A stretch of DNA of 64,000 nt from SIG307 sp045596385 (GCA_045596385.1 JAZOCC010000034.1:45549-109548), one strand, 5' to 3'; shown: positions 40,572 to 50,604, counted from the first letter of the stretch. Numbers and translations: made by a program. Notes: generated by a model not told the origin, from the letters alone.

Positions 40572-42970
40572 AGGATCATCGTCAACTGAATTCTCTTCTT
40601 CTGCAAATCCACACTCATCACCTTCACATCCACAATATCACCTACACTCACAGCATCCAGCGGATGCTTAATAAAACGCTCTTTGGACATCTGGGAAATG
40701 TGCACCAGACCGTCCTGATGTACACCGATATCTACGAATGCACCGAAATCAATAACATTACGCACCGTGCCCTTTAAAATCATGCCCTCGGTCAGATCCT
40801 TCATCTCCAATACATCGGTACGAAGAATCGGCTTCGGCATTTCCTCACGCGGGTCACGACCCGGCTTCTCAAGCTCCTTGACAATATCGGTTAAGGTAAT
40901 CTCACCGATACCAAGCTCCTCTGCAAGGGCCGTCTTATTCTTAATCTGACGGGAAAGACCGGACAAGCCGCTACCGGATGCAACATCCTTGCCGTTTCCT
41001 GCATTCTTGTTACTTCCGCCCTTCTTTGCATCAGAATCCTCTTCTGCCGGGGCAGTAAAGTTTCCACCGTTCATAGCCGCCATCAATGCCTGGGCCATCA
41101 TGGTATTGCCGCCTTTCACACGAAGACGGTTGTCCTTCTCCCGGTTGCGCTTTGGGGTGTCATCCTTCTTGGTCGCCTTTTCCGCACGAGCCTGCAATTC
41201 CTTCTGCTCCGCCTGTACCTTCTTAATATCCGCTGCGGTGTAGCCAAGCTTTTCAAGAAGCTTCTCCGCCGCCTCGTAAGACTCCGGATGCACGCTGGTG
41301 GCATCCAGCGGATTGGTTCCGTCGTTGATACGCAGGAAGCCCGCACACTGCTCGTAAGCCTTCGGGCCAAGCTTTGCTACCTTAAGAAGCTCCTTACGGG
41401 TCTTGAATTTCCCGTTTTCCTCACGGTATGCCACAATATTTTTCGCAATCGGTTTGGAAATACCGGACACATACTCAAGGAGCGGTGCCGAAGCGGTATT
41501 TAAATCCACGCCTACCTTATTTACACAATCCTCTACCACACCGGACAGGGTCTCGGACAGCTTCTTCTGGTTCATATCGTGCTGATACTGACCGACACCG
41601 ATGGACTTCGGGTCAATCTTAACCAGCTCCGCCAGCGGGTCCTGTAAACGGCGAGCAATGGAAGCCGCACTTCGCTGTCCCACATCAAAGTTCGGGAACT
41701 CCTCGGTGGCCAGCTTACTTGCGGAATATACAGATGCACCTGCCTCGTTTACGATGACATACTGAATCGGCTTGTTCAGTTCCTTTAACAGCTCTACGAT
41801 CACCAGCTCGGACTCTCTGGACGCAGTACCGTTTCCTACGGAAATGAGAGTAATATTATATTTCTCGATTAATTTCTTTAAGATTTTCTTGGACTCTTCC
41901 ACCTTATTCTGCGGTGCGGTTGGGTAAATCACCACGGTATCCAATACCTTACCCGTCGGGTCAACCACCGCCAGCTTACAACCGGTACGGAATGCCGGGT
42001 CCCAGCCCAGCACGGTCTGTCCCGCAATCGGAGGCTGCATGAGAAGCTGTACCAGGTTCTTACCGAACACCTTAATGGCGCCGTCCTCTGCCTTCTCCGT
42101 TAAATCGTTACGAATCTCACGCTCAATAGCCGGAGCAATGAGGCGATTGTAAGCATCCTCTGCCGCAAATGCCAAAAGCTCGTCCGTAAACTCGTTCTTC
42201 TTTACAATAATCTTCGTGCGCAGGAATTGCAAAATACGCTCCTCCGGCGCACTGACCTTTACGGTCAGAATCTTCTCATCTTCCCCTCGGTTTAAGGCCA
42301 AAATACGATGCCCCGGAAGCTTATTAAGTGGCTCCTCAAACTCATAATACATTTCATACACGGACTGAGTCTTTGCTTCCTTCGCATTGGAAACAATCTT
42401 ACCTTCCTCCATAGTAATCTCACGAATATAACGACGATAATCCGCATCGTCGGAAATCTGCTCCGCAATAATATCCAGAGCACCTTCCACCGCTTCTTTG
42501 GCGGTCTTTACGGAAAGAGCGGCATCCTCTGCTTCCTTCACATACTCTGCGCCCGCTTCCTCCGCCGGCTTGTCCAAGGTCTGGGTAAAGATAAGCTCAG
42601 CAAGCGGCTCCAGGCCCTTTTCCTTTGCGATAGTAGCACGGGTTCTTCTCTTCGGACGGTATGGGCGATACAAATCCTCCACCTCAACCAGGGTGGTCGC
42701 CGCCAAAATCTGTGCTTTAAGCTCATCGGTGAGCTTCCCCTGCTCCTCGATGCTTCCAAGTACCTGTTCCTTCTTTTCCTCTAAATTTCTCAAATATACC
42801 AAACGCTCGTGCAAATTACGAAGCACTTCGTCATTTAACGAACCGGTCACTTCCTTACGGTAACGGGCAATAAACGGAATGGTGTTGCCTTCATCAATCA
42901 ACTTTACGGTAGCCTCTACCTGCTCCAAACGAATCCCCAATTCATTTTTCAACTGTTCATAGATATTCAT
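40568..42970 (-). CDS. tex: Tex family S1 RNA-binding transcription accessory protein
   Basis: 800 residues, longer than typical Tex. N-terminal helical part and YqgF-like domain (LGWDPAFRTGCKLAVVDPTGKVLDTVVIYP), helix-hairpin-helix (SAPLLEYVSGISKPIAKNIVAYREENG, GPKAYEQCAGFLRI) and a C-terminal S1 domain (GMILKGTVRNVIDFGAFVDIGVHQDGLVHISQMS). A linker of about 100 residues rich in Lys, Gly and Asn is inserted before the S1 part. Tex binds RNA and the transcription machinery. Confidence 0.95.
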   Translation of the reverse strand: MNIYEQLKNELGIRLEQVEATVKLIDEGNTIPFIARYRKEVTGSLNDEVLRNLHERLVYLRNLEEKKEQVLGSIEEQGKLTDELKAQILAATTLVEVEDLYRPYRPKRRTRATIAKEKGLEPLAELIFTQTLDKPAEEAGAEYVKEAEDAALSVKTAKEAVEGALDIIAEQISDDADYRRYIREITMEEGKIVSNAKEAKTQSVYEMYYEFEEPLNKLPGHRILALNRGEDEKILTVKVSAPEERILQFLRTKIIVKKNEFTDELLAFAAEDAYNRLIAPAIEREIRNDLTEKAEDGAIKVFGKNLVQLLMQPPIAGQTVLGWDPAFRTGCKLAVVDPTGKVLDTVVIYPTAPQNKVEESKKILKKLIEKYNITLISVGNGTASRESELVIVELLKELNKPIQYVIVNEAGASVYSASKLATEEFPNFDVGQRSAASIARRLQDPLAELVKIDPKSIGVGQYQHDMNQKKLSETLSGVVEDCVNKVGVDLNTASAPLLEYVSGISKPIAKNIVAYREENGKFKTRKELLKVAKLGPKAYEQCAGFLRINDGTNPLDATSVHPESYEAAEKLLEKLGYTAADIKKVQAEQKELQARAEKATKKDDTPKRNREKDNRLRVKGGNTMMAQALMAAMNGGNFTAPAEEDSDAKKGGSNKNAGNGKDVASGSGLSGLSRQIKNKTALAEELGIGEITLTDIVKELEKPGRDPREEMPKPILRTDVLEMKDLTEGMILKGTVRNVIDFGAFVDIGVHQDGLVHISQMSKERFIKHPLDAVSVGDIVDVKVMSVDLQKKRIQLTMIL

Positions 42971-43104
42971 GTTCTGATCTCCTCACATCTGTTATCGTGC
43001 CGTGAAATAGCCTGCCCCACACCCTATCCCCATAAAGAAAGATATGGAAAATAAAGCCACAAAGGCACACTGTATAGTGTAGCATATTTTACGAAAAAAG
43101 AAAA

Positions 43105-43130
43105 GGGGGAAGAAAGCGGAGTTTCTTCCC
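43105..43130 (-). terminator. Terminator upstream of tex
   Basis: GGGAAGAAAC/TTTCTTCCC stem followed by CCTTTTC and more T on the minus strand. Confidence 0.65.
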
Positions 43131-43141
43131 TGATAATCATT

Positions 43142-43171
43142 TTTATATCTCTATAGAGATACTCTTGTCAA
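43142..43171 (-). promoter_or_regulatory. Promoter with 14-bp operator palindrome, directly before a terminator
   Basis: Minus strand TTGACA (43166-43171), 18-nt spacer, TATAAA (43142-43147). The spacer is filled by the perfect palindrome ATCTCTATAGAGAT (43147-43160). A terminator follows within 40 nt, so the product would be tiny or attenuated before tex. Confidence 0.45.
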
Positions 43172-43181
43172 GATATTGCTA

Positions 43182-43535
43182 TCATCCTTCCACAATTCTT
43201 TTCTCCTCTTCCTTCTCCTCCAGCTTCTTAATCCGCTCATCCATCTTCCGTCTCACATCCTCCTGAATATCATCAAACTTCTTTAAGAGCTTATCCCATT
43301 CTTTCTCTGTATAAGACTCAGCGCCGATTTGGTAAGACACCTCCGTCTCGCCATTCCGAAGCTTTTCTAAGATTTCTTCGCGCTTTTCCCGAAGAAAAGC
43401 CATACATTCTGCAGATTTATCCTTTGAGGTCATATCCGGCTTCATCCCAAAAACGCTCCTCCGTTTTTTTTCTGCTCCCATACTCGTTCCGTTCTCTAAA
43501 ACCCCGTATCCGCTCTGTATCACTCCGATTCCCAT
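43182..43535 (-). CDS. Small coiled-coil hypothetical protein
   Basis: 117 residues. N-terminal MGIGVIQSGYGVLENGTSMG, then a charged helical part from about residue 40 ending KMDERIKKLEEKEEEKRIVEG, with strong heptad character. Start after GAGGAG. Family not recognised; it may be a structural or regulatory protein. Confidence 0.65.
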   Translation of the reverse strand: MGIGVIQSGYGVLENGTSMGAEKKRRSVFGMKPDMTSKDKSAECMAFLREKREEILEKLRNGETEVSYQIGAESYTEKEWDKLLKKFDDIQEDVRRKMDERIKKLEEKEEEKRIVEG

Positions 43536-43792
43536 AACACCGCTCCTCTCTGCAAATCAGCTTATGCATCCATCACTTTCCGTAACATTCCCTTACAATA
43601 GATAAAGCGCTACAGCCCCAATACACTCCATTGAAACCGTAACGCTATCCGTAAGTTCGTATTCATTTCCTTTGTAAACTATATCGGCCAAAATACACGA
43701 AAACATGATATACTTACAAAAAAGGTGTAAGATTTCTTCACTTCCGACGCATTAATAGGTGAATCGATTCAATTCTGACAGGGAGGTAAACG

Positions 43793-44356
43793 ATGCAGGA
43801 CGATGAATTAATGAATATACTAAAGACCGACCCCAACACCGGTATGACGCTTTTGCTTGCGCAGTACGCGGGACTGGTTCACTCGATTGTGAGACATAAG
43901 TTGGCCGGCCAAACCTTTTGTGATGCGGACATTGAACATTGCGTCGCAGACACCTTCAGCGAGTTCTATTGTGACTTGGACAAATTTCAGCAAGCTGCCG
44001 GTAGTATCCGGGCCTGGCTTTGTGTCATTGCCAGACATAACGCTTATGACCGGCTGCGCAAGTACAAAAAAGAGGCAGGGACTCTTTCCTTGGATGCAGA
44101 AGAAATTGCCGAGCCGTGGGATGATACGTTTTCCGTAGAAGAAGCACTGGTAACCAAAGAGTTCAGAGAAGAACTGCTTCGTGAAATCAAAGCCCTCGGA
44201 GAACCGGACAGTACCATTTTGCTCCGCAAATACTACCTTTCCGAATCCTCAAAGGAAATTGCCGCAAGCCTTAATTTAACCGTTTCCGCTGTGGACACAC
44301 GCACCCACAGAGCCATTCAAAAATTACGCAGTATATTCGGAGGTGAACGCGTATGA
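43793..44356 (+). CDS. RNA polymerase sigma factor, ECF type
   Basis: 187 residues. Region 2: LLLAQYAGLVHSIVRHKLAG..CVADTFSEFYCDLDKF..SIRAWLCVIARHNAYDRLRKYKK; region 4: LLRKYYLSESSKEIAASLNLTVSAVDTRTHRAIQKLRSIF. AGGGAGG precedes the ATG. Its stop overlaps the ATG of the next gene (ATGA), the usual sigma/anti-sigma coupling. Confidence 0.92.
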   Translation: MQDDELMNILKTDPNTGMTLLLAQYAGLVHSIVRHKLAGQTFCDADIEHCVADTFSEFYCDLDKFQQAAGSIRAWLCVIARHNAYDRLRKYKKEAGTLSLDAEEIAEPWDDTFSVEEALVTKEFREELLREIKALGEPDSTILLRKYYLSESSKEIAASLNLTVSAVDTRTHRAIQKLRSIFGGERV

Positions 44357-46026
44357 ATAAAGAGTTAAATGAAATTTTAGATACCTTAACCCCGGAGGAG
44401 TTAGACACCCTTCCGGAGGAATTTTTTCAGGCAAAGGCGCTTGATGATGTTACATTAAAAAGAATCCAGACTGCCGTAGCGGAAAAAACCGGTCTGACGT
44501 TCAACACAAACAGTAATTCCGACACCGGTAATAAAAACGTCAAAGCTGACATTACCGCTCCGACACGCAAGGTTTCCACCCGAAAGGCAAAGACCTTTCG
44601 CCGCATCCTTGCTGCAGCAGCCTGCACGGCATTGTTACTGGGTGCCGGAGCCGGCGCATATGCCTATGCCGCTGCAAAGAAGGATTATAAAAACGCACTG
44701 ACCTTCTTCTACGAAAACGAGCTTTCCACAGAAGGTCTTACGAAAAACGAAATCAAAGAGGTTTACCGGGATTTCTATTCCCACTCCTTCGACAATGATT
44801 TAACCACCGATGTCCTTTTAAACAGCAGACCGGACGTGGTGCGCGGTTTTGAAATTACCGGTGATGTTTCGGAATGGGATACCACCGTACCGGATACTTC
44901 TCTTTCCGATTACAAGACGCCGGTGTATTATGAGTATCACTCTGCTTATAAGCCGCCGGAAGATGACTCTGAATTCAATTCGGAAAATAGTACATTTGTA
45001 AAGTATCGTAACGGTGAGAAGGTTTGGGAAGTTACCATCCCGGGTGTTGCCATCAACGGTTACTACGGTGATACAGAATCCGATACAGAGCCGATTTTTA
45101 TCTACGGTACGCAACCGTTTAATTCCGGAGTCGAGGACGGTATTGCAACACTGCTTTTACTGGATGCGGATGGCAATATTCTCTGGAGAACCGTTCAAAA
45201 TAATTCTACGGGATTTGAGAAGATTTATGCGTCGATATTCCACCCGGACGGTTGCTACACTACCTTCGGCCGTTGCGGAATTAATAACGATACCTTCGAT
45301 AACTCCCTTTGTGTGAACAAATACAGCAAGGACGGAACTCAGATATTTTCCAGTATCATTGATATCAGAGACCATGTCATTGAAAATGTGGCACTGACAG
45401 ACTCCGGCTATCTGGTACACTTATCCAGCTATATCACTATTGAGTTTTCCCGTGTATTGAAGCTGGATTCTGAGGGTAATCTTTTGGGAGACTTCCGCTA
45501 TGAGAGCGAAGAAAATGACTTCTTCATTTCCGATCTTTGCGAATACAACGGTACCGTTTATATTTCCGGATACGCCACCCCAAAAGCTCCGGATGATTAT
45601 CGCAATTATCTCATGCGTGACCTTTATGCGTTAAGAGATAAGCTTCATACTTTTGAAAACAGAGACAAATACATTAATAACAACTTTACCAAAGAAGAGC
45701 TGCTCTCCATGTTCCGAGAACAGTTTACTGCAGTACTTCTCGTTTGCGGTCCGGACGCCGGTTCTCCACAGGAGTTTTATTCTGTAGCCGGTTCTTTAGG
45801 AGACGAAGTATATGTAGCAAATGGTTCTGTCTGCTGGTTTACCAAAGACATCATTGATTCCTCTTATTCTGCCAACGTCGAGGTTGATAGTATGGGATGG
45901 GTTACCACTGCCAATCCAAAATACGCTGTCCTCTGCCGCTTCTACGCCAACATTTTCAACACAGACGGCACCTTTAAAGAACAAAAGAAGCTGGATTTGA
46001 TGACAGAATGTCGTTGGCCGAGATAA
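44353..46026 (+). CDS. Membrane anti-sigma or sensor protein
   Basis: 557 residues. A cytoplasmic N-terminus of about 90 residues with MNKELNEILDTLTPEELDTLPEEFF, one membrane helix RRILAAAACTALLLGAGAGAYAYA, then about 435 extracytoplasmic residues with repeated beta segments (VNKYSKDGTQIFSSIIDIRD, VLKLDSEGNLLGDFRYE, DLCEYNGTVYISGYA) suggestive of a propeller. It overlaps the sigma gene by four bases and should be its membrane-bound regulator. Family of the large domain not recognised. Confidence 0.75.
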   Translation: MNKELNEILDTLTPEELDTLPEEFFQAKALDDVTLKRIQTAVAEKTGLTFNTNSNSDTGNKNVKADITAPTRKVSTRKAKTFRRILAAAACTALLLGAGAGAYAYAAAKKDYKNALTFFYENELSTEGLTKNEIKEVYRDFYSHSFDNDLTTDVLLNSRPDVVRGFEITGDVSEWDTTVPDTSLSDYKTPVYYEYHSAYKPPEDDSEFNSENSTFVKYRNGEKVWEVTIPGVAINGYYGDTESDTEPIFIYGTQPFNSGVEDGIATLLLLDADGNILWRTVQNNSTGFEKIYASIFHPDGCYTTFGRCGINNDTFDNSLCVNKYSKDGTQIFSSIIDIRDHVIENVALTDSGYLVHLSSYITIEFSRVLKLDSEGNLLGDFRYESEENDFFISDLCEYNGTVYISGYATPKAPDDYRNYLMRDLYALRDKLHTFENRDKYINNNFTKEELLSMFREQFTAVLLVCGPDAGSPQEFYSVAGSLGDEVYVANGSVCWFTKDIIDSSYSANVEVDSMGWVTTANPKYAVLCRFYANIFNTDGTFKEQKKLDLMTECRWPR

Positions 46027-46073
46027 CTCCCCGGTTTATTTTCTTATCATAAAATATAATCTGTTCTTTTCGC

Positions 46074-46115
46074 AACAAGGGTACAGAACATTGTCTGTAT
46101 CCTTGTTGTTCTTTC
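46074..46115 (+). terminator. Terminator after the sigma/anti-sigma operon
   Basis: AACAAGGGTACAG/CTGTATCCTTGTT stem followed by GTTCTTTC. Confidence 0.7.
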
Positions 46116-46187
46116 TTCACTTTTACCGGATATCAGCCGCAGCACATGTTTTAGGTCCTTTTCCCCAATCTTTTTTCATTTCCCCTC

Positions 46188-46216
46188 TTGCTTTTTAAAA
46201 ATATATGTGATAGTAT
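46188..46216 (+). promoter_or_regulatory. Promoter of the hemolysin III gene
   Basis: TTGCTT (46188-46193), 17-nt spacer, TAGTAT (46211-46216). Confidence 0.5.
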
Positions 46217-46222
46217 CATCTT

Positions 46223-46388
46223 AGATGTAACGTAGTTTTAAAAACTACATGTAATATTTTTAATAAGCATTACATATGATATGGCGCAATATTTTCTTCG
46301 TGCATTATACTAAAACACCGTGTTTTTGTGCATGTTACTGCACATACTATCACATAGCATGTATTTGTAAAAAGAAAGGATGGGATTT
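46223..46388 (+). other. Long structured leader of the hemolysin III gene
   Basis: About 165 nt without a coding frame of note. It contains GTAGTTTT/AAAACTAC (about 46231-46248), flanked by ATGTAA and ATTACAT copies that can pair around it, and GTGCATGTTACTGCAC (46329-46344). It could be a regulatory leader; I recognise no riboswitch class. Confidence 0.3.
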
Positions 46389-47093
46389 ATGGAACTCACA
46401 ACAACGAAAGATTTAACCTTGCAACAGCCGATTGATTTATCAAAGCACCGGATTATTCCGCGGCAACCGGGCAGTGCGTATACGCATCTTGCCGGTGTGG
46501 TATTTGCCATTTTCGGAGCTTTCCCATTGCTTCAAAGAGCAGCAAACACTTCGGGACTTTCCCTGTTTTGCTGCATCACCTTTATTACCGGCATGTTTTT
46601 ACTTTACAGTGCCAGCACCTTATATCACACCTTCGGCAGAACCATCCGAAGCTACACCAACCTTAAGAAACTGGACCACCTGATGATTTATGTATTAATT
46701 GCAGGTACCTATACTCCGGTCTGCCTACTGGCACTCGGAGGTACCGCCGGTAAGCTTCTTCTCGCACTTGTCTGGGGCATTGCTTTTATCGGCATTTTCC
46801 AGTGCCTGTTTTTCGTTCACTGTCCGAAATGGGTATCCGCTGTAATCTATATTGCCATGGGCTGGTGCTGTCTTCTGGCATTTCCGCAGCTTCTTAAGAG
46901 TGTGCCGACCGGTGCCTTTGCATTGCTTCTTGGCGGCGGTATCGTGTACACCATCGGCGGTGTGATTTATGCCTTAAAGCTTCCGATTTTCGATAACAAA
47001 CATCCGAACTTTGGCCTGCATGAAATTTTCCACTGCTTCTGTCTCGGCGGAACCCTGTGCCACTATTTATTCGTATTCCTCTATCTGGCGTAA
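46389..47093 (+). CDS. Hemolysin III / YqfA family membrane protein
   Basis: 234 residues, about seven membrane helices. Family motifs: SASTLYHTF, KKLDHLMIYVLIAGTYTPVCL and the C-terminal HPNFGLHEIFHCFCLGGTLCHYLFV, which supply the conserved histidines of the PAQR/HlyIII superfamily. ATG 46389 is eight bases after AAAGGA; ATG 46380 is too close. Function in bacteria is uncertain despite the name. Confidence 0.88.
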   Translation: MELTTTKDLTLQQPIDLSKHRIIPRQPGSAYTHLAGVVFAIFGAFPLLQRAANTSGLSLFCCITFITGMFLLYSASTLYHTFGRTIRSYTNLKKLDHLMIYVLIAGTYTPVCLLALGGTAGKLLLALVWGIAFIGIFQCLFFVHCPKWVSAVIYIAMGWCCLLAFPQLLKSVPTGAFALLLGGGIVYTIGGVIYALKLPIFDNKHPNFGLHEIFHCFCLGGTLCHYLFVFLYLA

Positions 47094-47140
47094 TGCCAAG
47101 ATACCGCATAATTCGGCTATTACCATAACTTATTCATACA

Positions 47141-47188
47141 AAAATGCTGTCACGACCTGACAAGCCGTCCGGTCAGCGACAGCATTTT
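47141..47188. terminator. Bidirectional terminator between hlyIII and GH9
   Basis: AAAATGCTGTC/GACAGCATTTT with an inner GACCTGAC..GGTC hairpin. It serves convergent genes. Confidence 0.85.
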
Positions 47189-47238
47189 CTCTTTCTCCAT
47201 ATCATTCCGACTTCTTACGGTTCATTGTCTGCATTTCC

Positions 47239-49569
47239 CTATTCCCCATCCGTCAAGGAAATCAAATAAATCATCGGAGAATTCCAGTAAATCGCAATCT
47301 CGTTGGTGGAATAGCTCTCCTTGTGGTCCAGATAACGCTTTGCAATCGGTGTATCCGCCAGGCGCGCCTTTGCCGTCGGATCCTCTAAGCCCGAGTTAAC
47401 ACCGCCTACCAGCATACCCGGTGCCGCCTGATTCTTTGCCATGGACGGTCTGTGGTGCGGACTCTTCGGAGATACGGTACCATGTCCGGTAACAAAGCAA
47501 AGTCCCAACGGATTTGTACCTAACAGATAGTCCAGATTCGACTGCGCCGCCTCCAGATAGTTCTCCTCCCCGGTTAACTCATAGGCAAGTCCTAAAATCA
47601 CACCGCCGTTGGAAACTGTCATATTGCTTCCCCAGTGAAAAGATACGTTAGCGGTTCCGTAAGTATTAGCGGAAGTATTCTGCTCAAAACGTACCGCCTG
47701 ACCCATTACTGCCTTATAGGCCTTCGTATAAATGGAAGACTCCTTATCAACGCCTTCCATAGTCAAGATAGCAATGTTGCCGTAATCCCCTACGGTGCTC
47801 CAGTCAAGACCGGTCTTTGCAGCCATTGTTTCCAGTGCGCTTAAGTACTTAGCCTCCTTCGTGGCACGGTACATCTGTGCCGCTGCCCAGTAACGTTCGT
47901 CCTTATCACTACCGTCTTCATAACCTCCGGTGGTAATATCTGCCGGATTCTTAAAAATCAACTCCGGATTTGCCTCTAAAAAGGCCCAGGCTTTTTCCGC
48001 AGCCGCAAGACAGGTATCCGCAAAATCTCTGTCGATATCATAATAGAACTCGTAGGCCAATGCCATGGATGCACAAAAATCCGCCGTAGCTGTGGTAGAT
48101 ACCGGAGTCACGATTAACTGACCGGTCTCTTTTTCCGGCATAATGTATCCGCAGAAGCTTGCACAGCTCACCTTATGATACACACCTCCGTTCTCGGCCT
48201 GCATTTTTAACATCCATTCCAGCTCATAACGTACCTCATCCAACAAATCCGGAATCCCGTTTCCGCTTTCCGGAATGCCGATAACGTCGTTATACGGATT
48301 CTCCATAGCTTCGTATGCGTAGAGCAAATCCGCAACCGACTTTGCCGCAGGAACAATATACCGTCCGTAGTCACCGGCATCATGCCAGCCGCCGCTCACA
48401 TCAACGAACTCCTCCGTACCGTAAAGCTTTGCCTGACCGGTATGACAGGCTGCATGTCCAAAGACCTCGTCCTCCACCTCACAGCCGCACCGCTGCAAAT
48501 AGAACATTCTTACCAGTTCCGCCACCATGTCGTCATATACCGTCGTGCCGATTTCAAACTCGCAGGATTTCGTATCACCACAGACAATATAATAACGTCC
48601 GGCCGTCTTCACCTCGGAAAAATCACCGAAGCTGTTAATTTCATTTGCTGTCTTTGTAAATTTTTCTCCGTATACCGTTCCGGTGTATACCGACTCATTC
48701 GTTTCCGCATTCATCACAGAGAACTCCGTCGCACCTACCAGGTCACAGAACACCGCTTCTTTCCGGCTTTCCGTGCCGTATCCCACCTGATTAATCCGGA
48801 TTGCCGGTTCATACTCCTCCGGAGCCTTCCCATAATCCGCTTCCACCACCGACACCGCCACATTATCGATATAAATGGTATGGGCCGGCAGGTCCTTCCC
48901 CTGAGTACCGCAGTTAAACACCAGTTTCGTATTTTTGTCCGTCATACTGGTCATATCAAAGGTATAATCAATGGTCTGCGGCTCCGGCTTTAACTCCACC
49001 TTTTTCCAGGTATAGGACTGATAGCTTCCGCCGTTCTGCTGAATCATTACTTCAATACTCCGCGGCTCCGTGCAAGAAATCTCATATCGCACCCGGTACT
49101 CTCTGTCCTTCTCCAGTTCAATGACATCTTCCGCCGACACCTGTACCGCGTAATTAACGTTACCGAGAGAGGTAATATTCAGTGCAAGCTTCCCGTCCTC
49201 TGCGGAAATCGTACCGAATCCGCCGCTTTCCTTATACAGATACCATCCGTTGGTATCCGCATCAAAGGTTGCGTTTGTCACAAAGTTGTCCTTCGGATCC
49301 GGAAGAGGCTCCGGGGTCGGTGTAGCCGTCGGGGTCGGCTTCGGAGTAGACGTCGGTTTCGGCGTTGCGGTTGCCTTCGGTGTTACCGTAGCCGCCGGGG
49401 TCACTGTTTCTTCCGGAGCCTCAGTCATAGCCGGAGCTTCGGTTGCCACCGGTGACAAAGTCGGTATATCTTTTATTGCCTGCTGTCTGTTACACGCTGC
49501 CGACAACAGCAACATTACCGTAATTACCGACAACAGTAACAGACTCTTTTTCTTGTTTTCGTTCTTCAT
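47239..49569 (-). CDS. GH9 cellulase/glucanase lipoprotein with CBM4/9-like domain
   Basis: 776 residues. Lipoprotein signal ending LLSAAC (C26), a Thr/Pro-rich linker to about 95 with TPKPTPTATP repeats, a CBM4/9-like beta-sandwich (about 97-245, NFVTNATFDADTNGWYLY), a cellulase N-terminal Ig-like domain (about 255-345, IRINQVGYG) and the GH9 (alpha/alpha)6 barrel. Catalytic motifs are GGWHDAGDYGRY, SPHHRPS and the late glutamate in STNEIAIYWNSP. It is surface anchored and should cut beta-1,4-glucan or xyloglucan. It is the clearest extracellular enzyme here besides CE15. Confidence 0.94.
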   Translation of the reverse strand: MKNENKKKSLLLLSVITVMLLLSAACNRQQAIKDIPTLSPVATEAPAMTEAPEETVTPAATVTPKATATPKPTSTPKPTPTATPTPEPLPDPKDNFVTNATFDADTNGWYLYKESGGFGTISAEDGKLALNITSLGNVNYAVQVSAEDVIELEKDREYRVRYEISCTEPRSIEVMIQQNGGSYQSYTWKKVELKPEPQTIDYTFDMTSMTDKNTKLVFNCGTQGKDLPAHTIYIDNVAVSVVEADYGKAPEEYEPAIRINQVGYGTESRKEAVFCDLVGATEFSVMNAETNESVYTGTVYGEKFTKTANEINSFGDFSEVKTAGRYYIVCGDTKSCEFEIGTTVYDDMVAELVRMFYLQRCGCEVEDEVFGHAACHTGQAKLYGTEEFVDVSGGWHDAGDYGRYIVPAAKSVADLLYAYEAMENPYNDVIGIPESGNGIPDLLDEVRYELEWMLKMQAENGGVYHKVSCASFCGYIMPEKETGQLIVTPVSTTATADFCASMALAYEFYYDIDRDFADTCLAAAEKAWAFLEANPELIFKNPADITTGGYEDGSDKDERYWAAAQMYRATKEAKYLSALETMAAKTGLDWSTVGDYGNIAILTMEGVDKESSIYTKAYKAVMGQAVRFEQNTSANTYGTANVSFHWGSNMTVSNGGVILGLAYELTGEENYLEAAQSNLDYLLGTNPLGLCFVTGHGTVSPKSPHHRPSMAKNQAAPGMLVGGVNSGLEDPTAKARLADTPIAKRYLDHKESYSTNEIAIYWNSPMIYLISLTDGE

Positions 49570-49598
49570 AAATACTTTCTCCTTATCGTAAAAGCTCC

Positions 49599-50519
49599 TT
49601 AAAACAACTCTGTAGATAAATATCTGTCTCCGCTGTCCGGCAATACCGCCACAATCGTTTTTCCTTCGTACTCCGGCCGTCTGCCGATTGCCACCGCCGC
49701 TGCCAGGGCTGCGCCGGAAGAAATCCCCACCAGAAGACCTTCCTTTTGTATCATTGTCTTAGCATAAGCGAAGGCATCCTCATCGGACACGGTAACCACC
49801 TCGTCATAAACCTTTGTATCCAGTACCTCCGGTACAAAATTCGCCCCAATGCCCTGAATCTTATGAGCACTGGCTCTACCCTCGGACAAAAGCGGAGAAG
49901 ACTGCGGTTCTACCGCTACCACATGAAGGTTCGGAATTCGCTCCTTCAAATACTTCGCCGTGCCGGTTAAAGTCCCTCCCGTGCCGGCGGTTGCCACATA
50001 CACGTCTGCCTTTCCTTCCGTATCCGTAAAAATCTCCGGGCCGGTGGTCTTATAGTGCGCCGACGGATTGGCTGGATTCACAAACTGTCCCGCAAAAAAG
50101 CTTCCCGGAATCTCTTTCGCCAGCTCCTCTGCCTTTTTTACGGCACCCTGCATGCCTTCCGCTCCCGGCGTCAATACAATCTCCGCTCCGTAGGCCGCCA
50201 ACAGTTTTCTCCGCTCCACACTCATGGTTTCCGGCATCGTTAAAATCACATGATATCCGCGAAGCGCCGCCATAAACGCCAATCCGATTCCGGTGTTTCC
50301 GGAAGTCGGCTCCACAATGGTGGCTCCCGGCGTCAATTTCCCGGTACGCTCCGCCTCCTCAATCATTTCCTTTGCCACACGGTCCTTTACACTGCCGGCC
50401 GGGTTAAAATACTCTGCCTTCACAAGCAAACGTGACTTTACTCCGTATTCTTTTGCAAACCGGCTCACCTCCACCAAAGGAGTATTTCCCACCAATTCAC
50501 TTGCATCTTTTACTAACAT
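49599..50519 (-). CDS. cysK: Cysteine synthase A
   Basis: 306 residues. PLP lysine in NPAGSVKDRVA, substrate loop TSGNTGIGLA, phosphate loop ATAGTGGTLTGTAKYL and C-terminal SSGAALAA. It condenses O-acetylserine with sulfide. AGGAGC precedes the ATG. Confidence 0.97.
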   Translation of the reverse strand: MLVKDASELVGNTPLVEVSRFAKEYGVKSRLLVKAEYFNPAGSVKDRVAKEMIEEAERTGKLTPGATIVEPTSGNTGIGLAFMAALRGYHVILTMPETMSVERRKLLAAYGAEIVLTPGAEGMQGAVKKAEELAKEIPGSFFAGQFVNPANPSAHYKTTGPEIFTDTEGKADVYVATAGTGGTLTGTAKYLKERIPNLHVVAVEPQSSPLLSEGRASAHKIQGIGANFVPEVLDTKVYDEVVTVSDEDAFAYAKTMIQKEGLLVGISSGAALAAAVAIGRRPEYEGKTIVAVLPDSGDRYLSTELF

Positions 50520-50604
50520 TTTTTTGCTCCTTTCTTACCGGCTTTCTTGTCAGCCAACATGTTTCTCTCCAGCCAAACCGCCTTCCTGCATATTCTGCTG
50601 ACTA

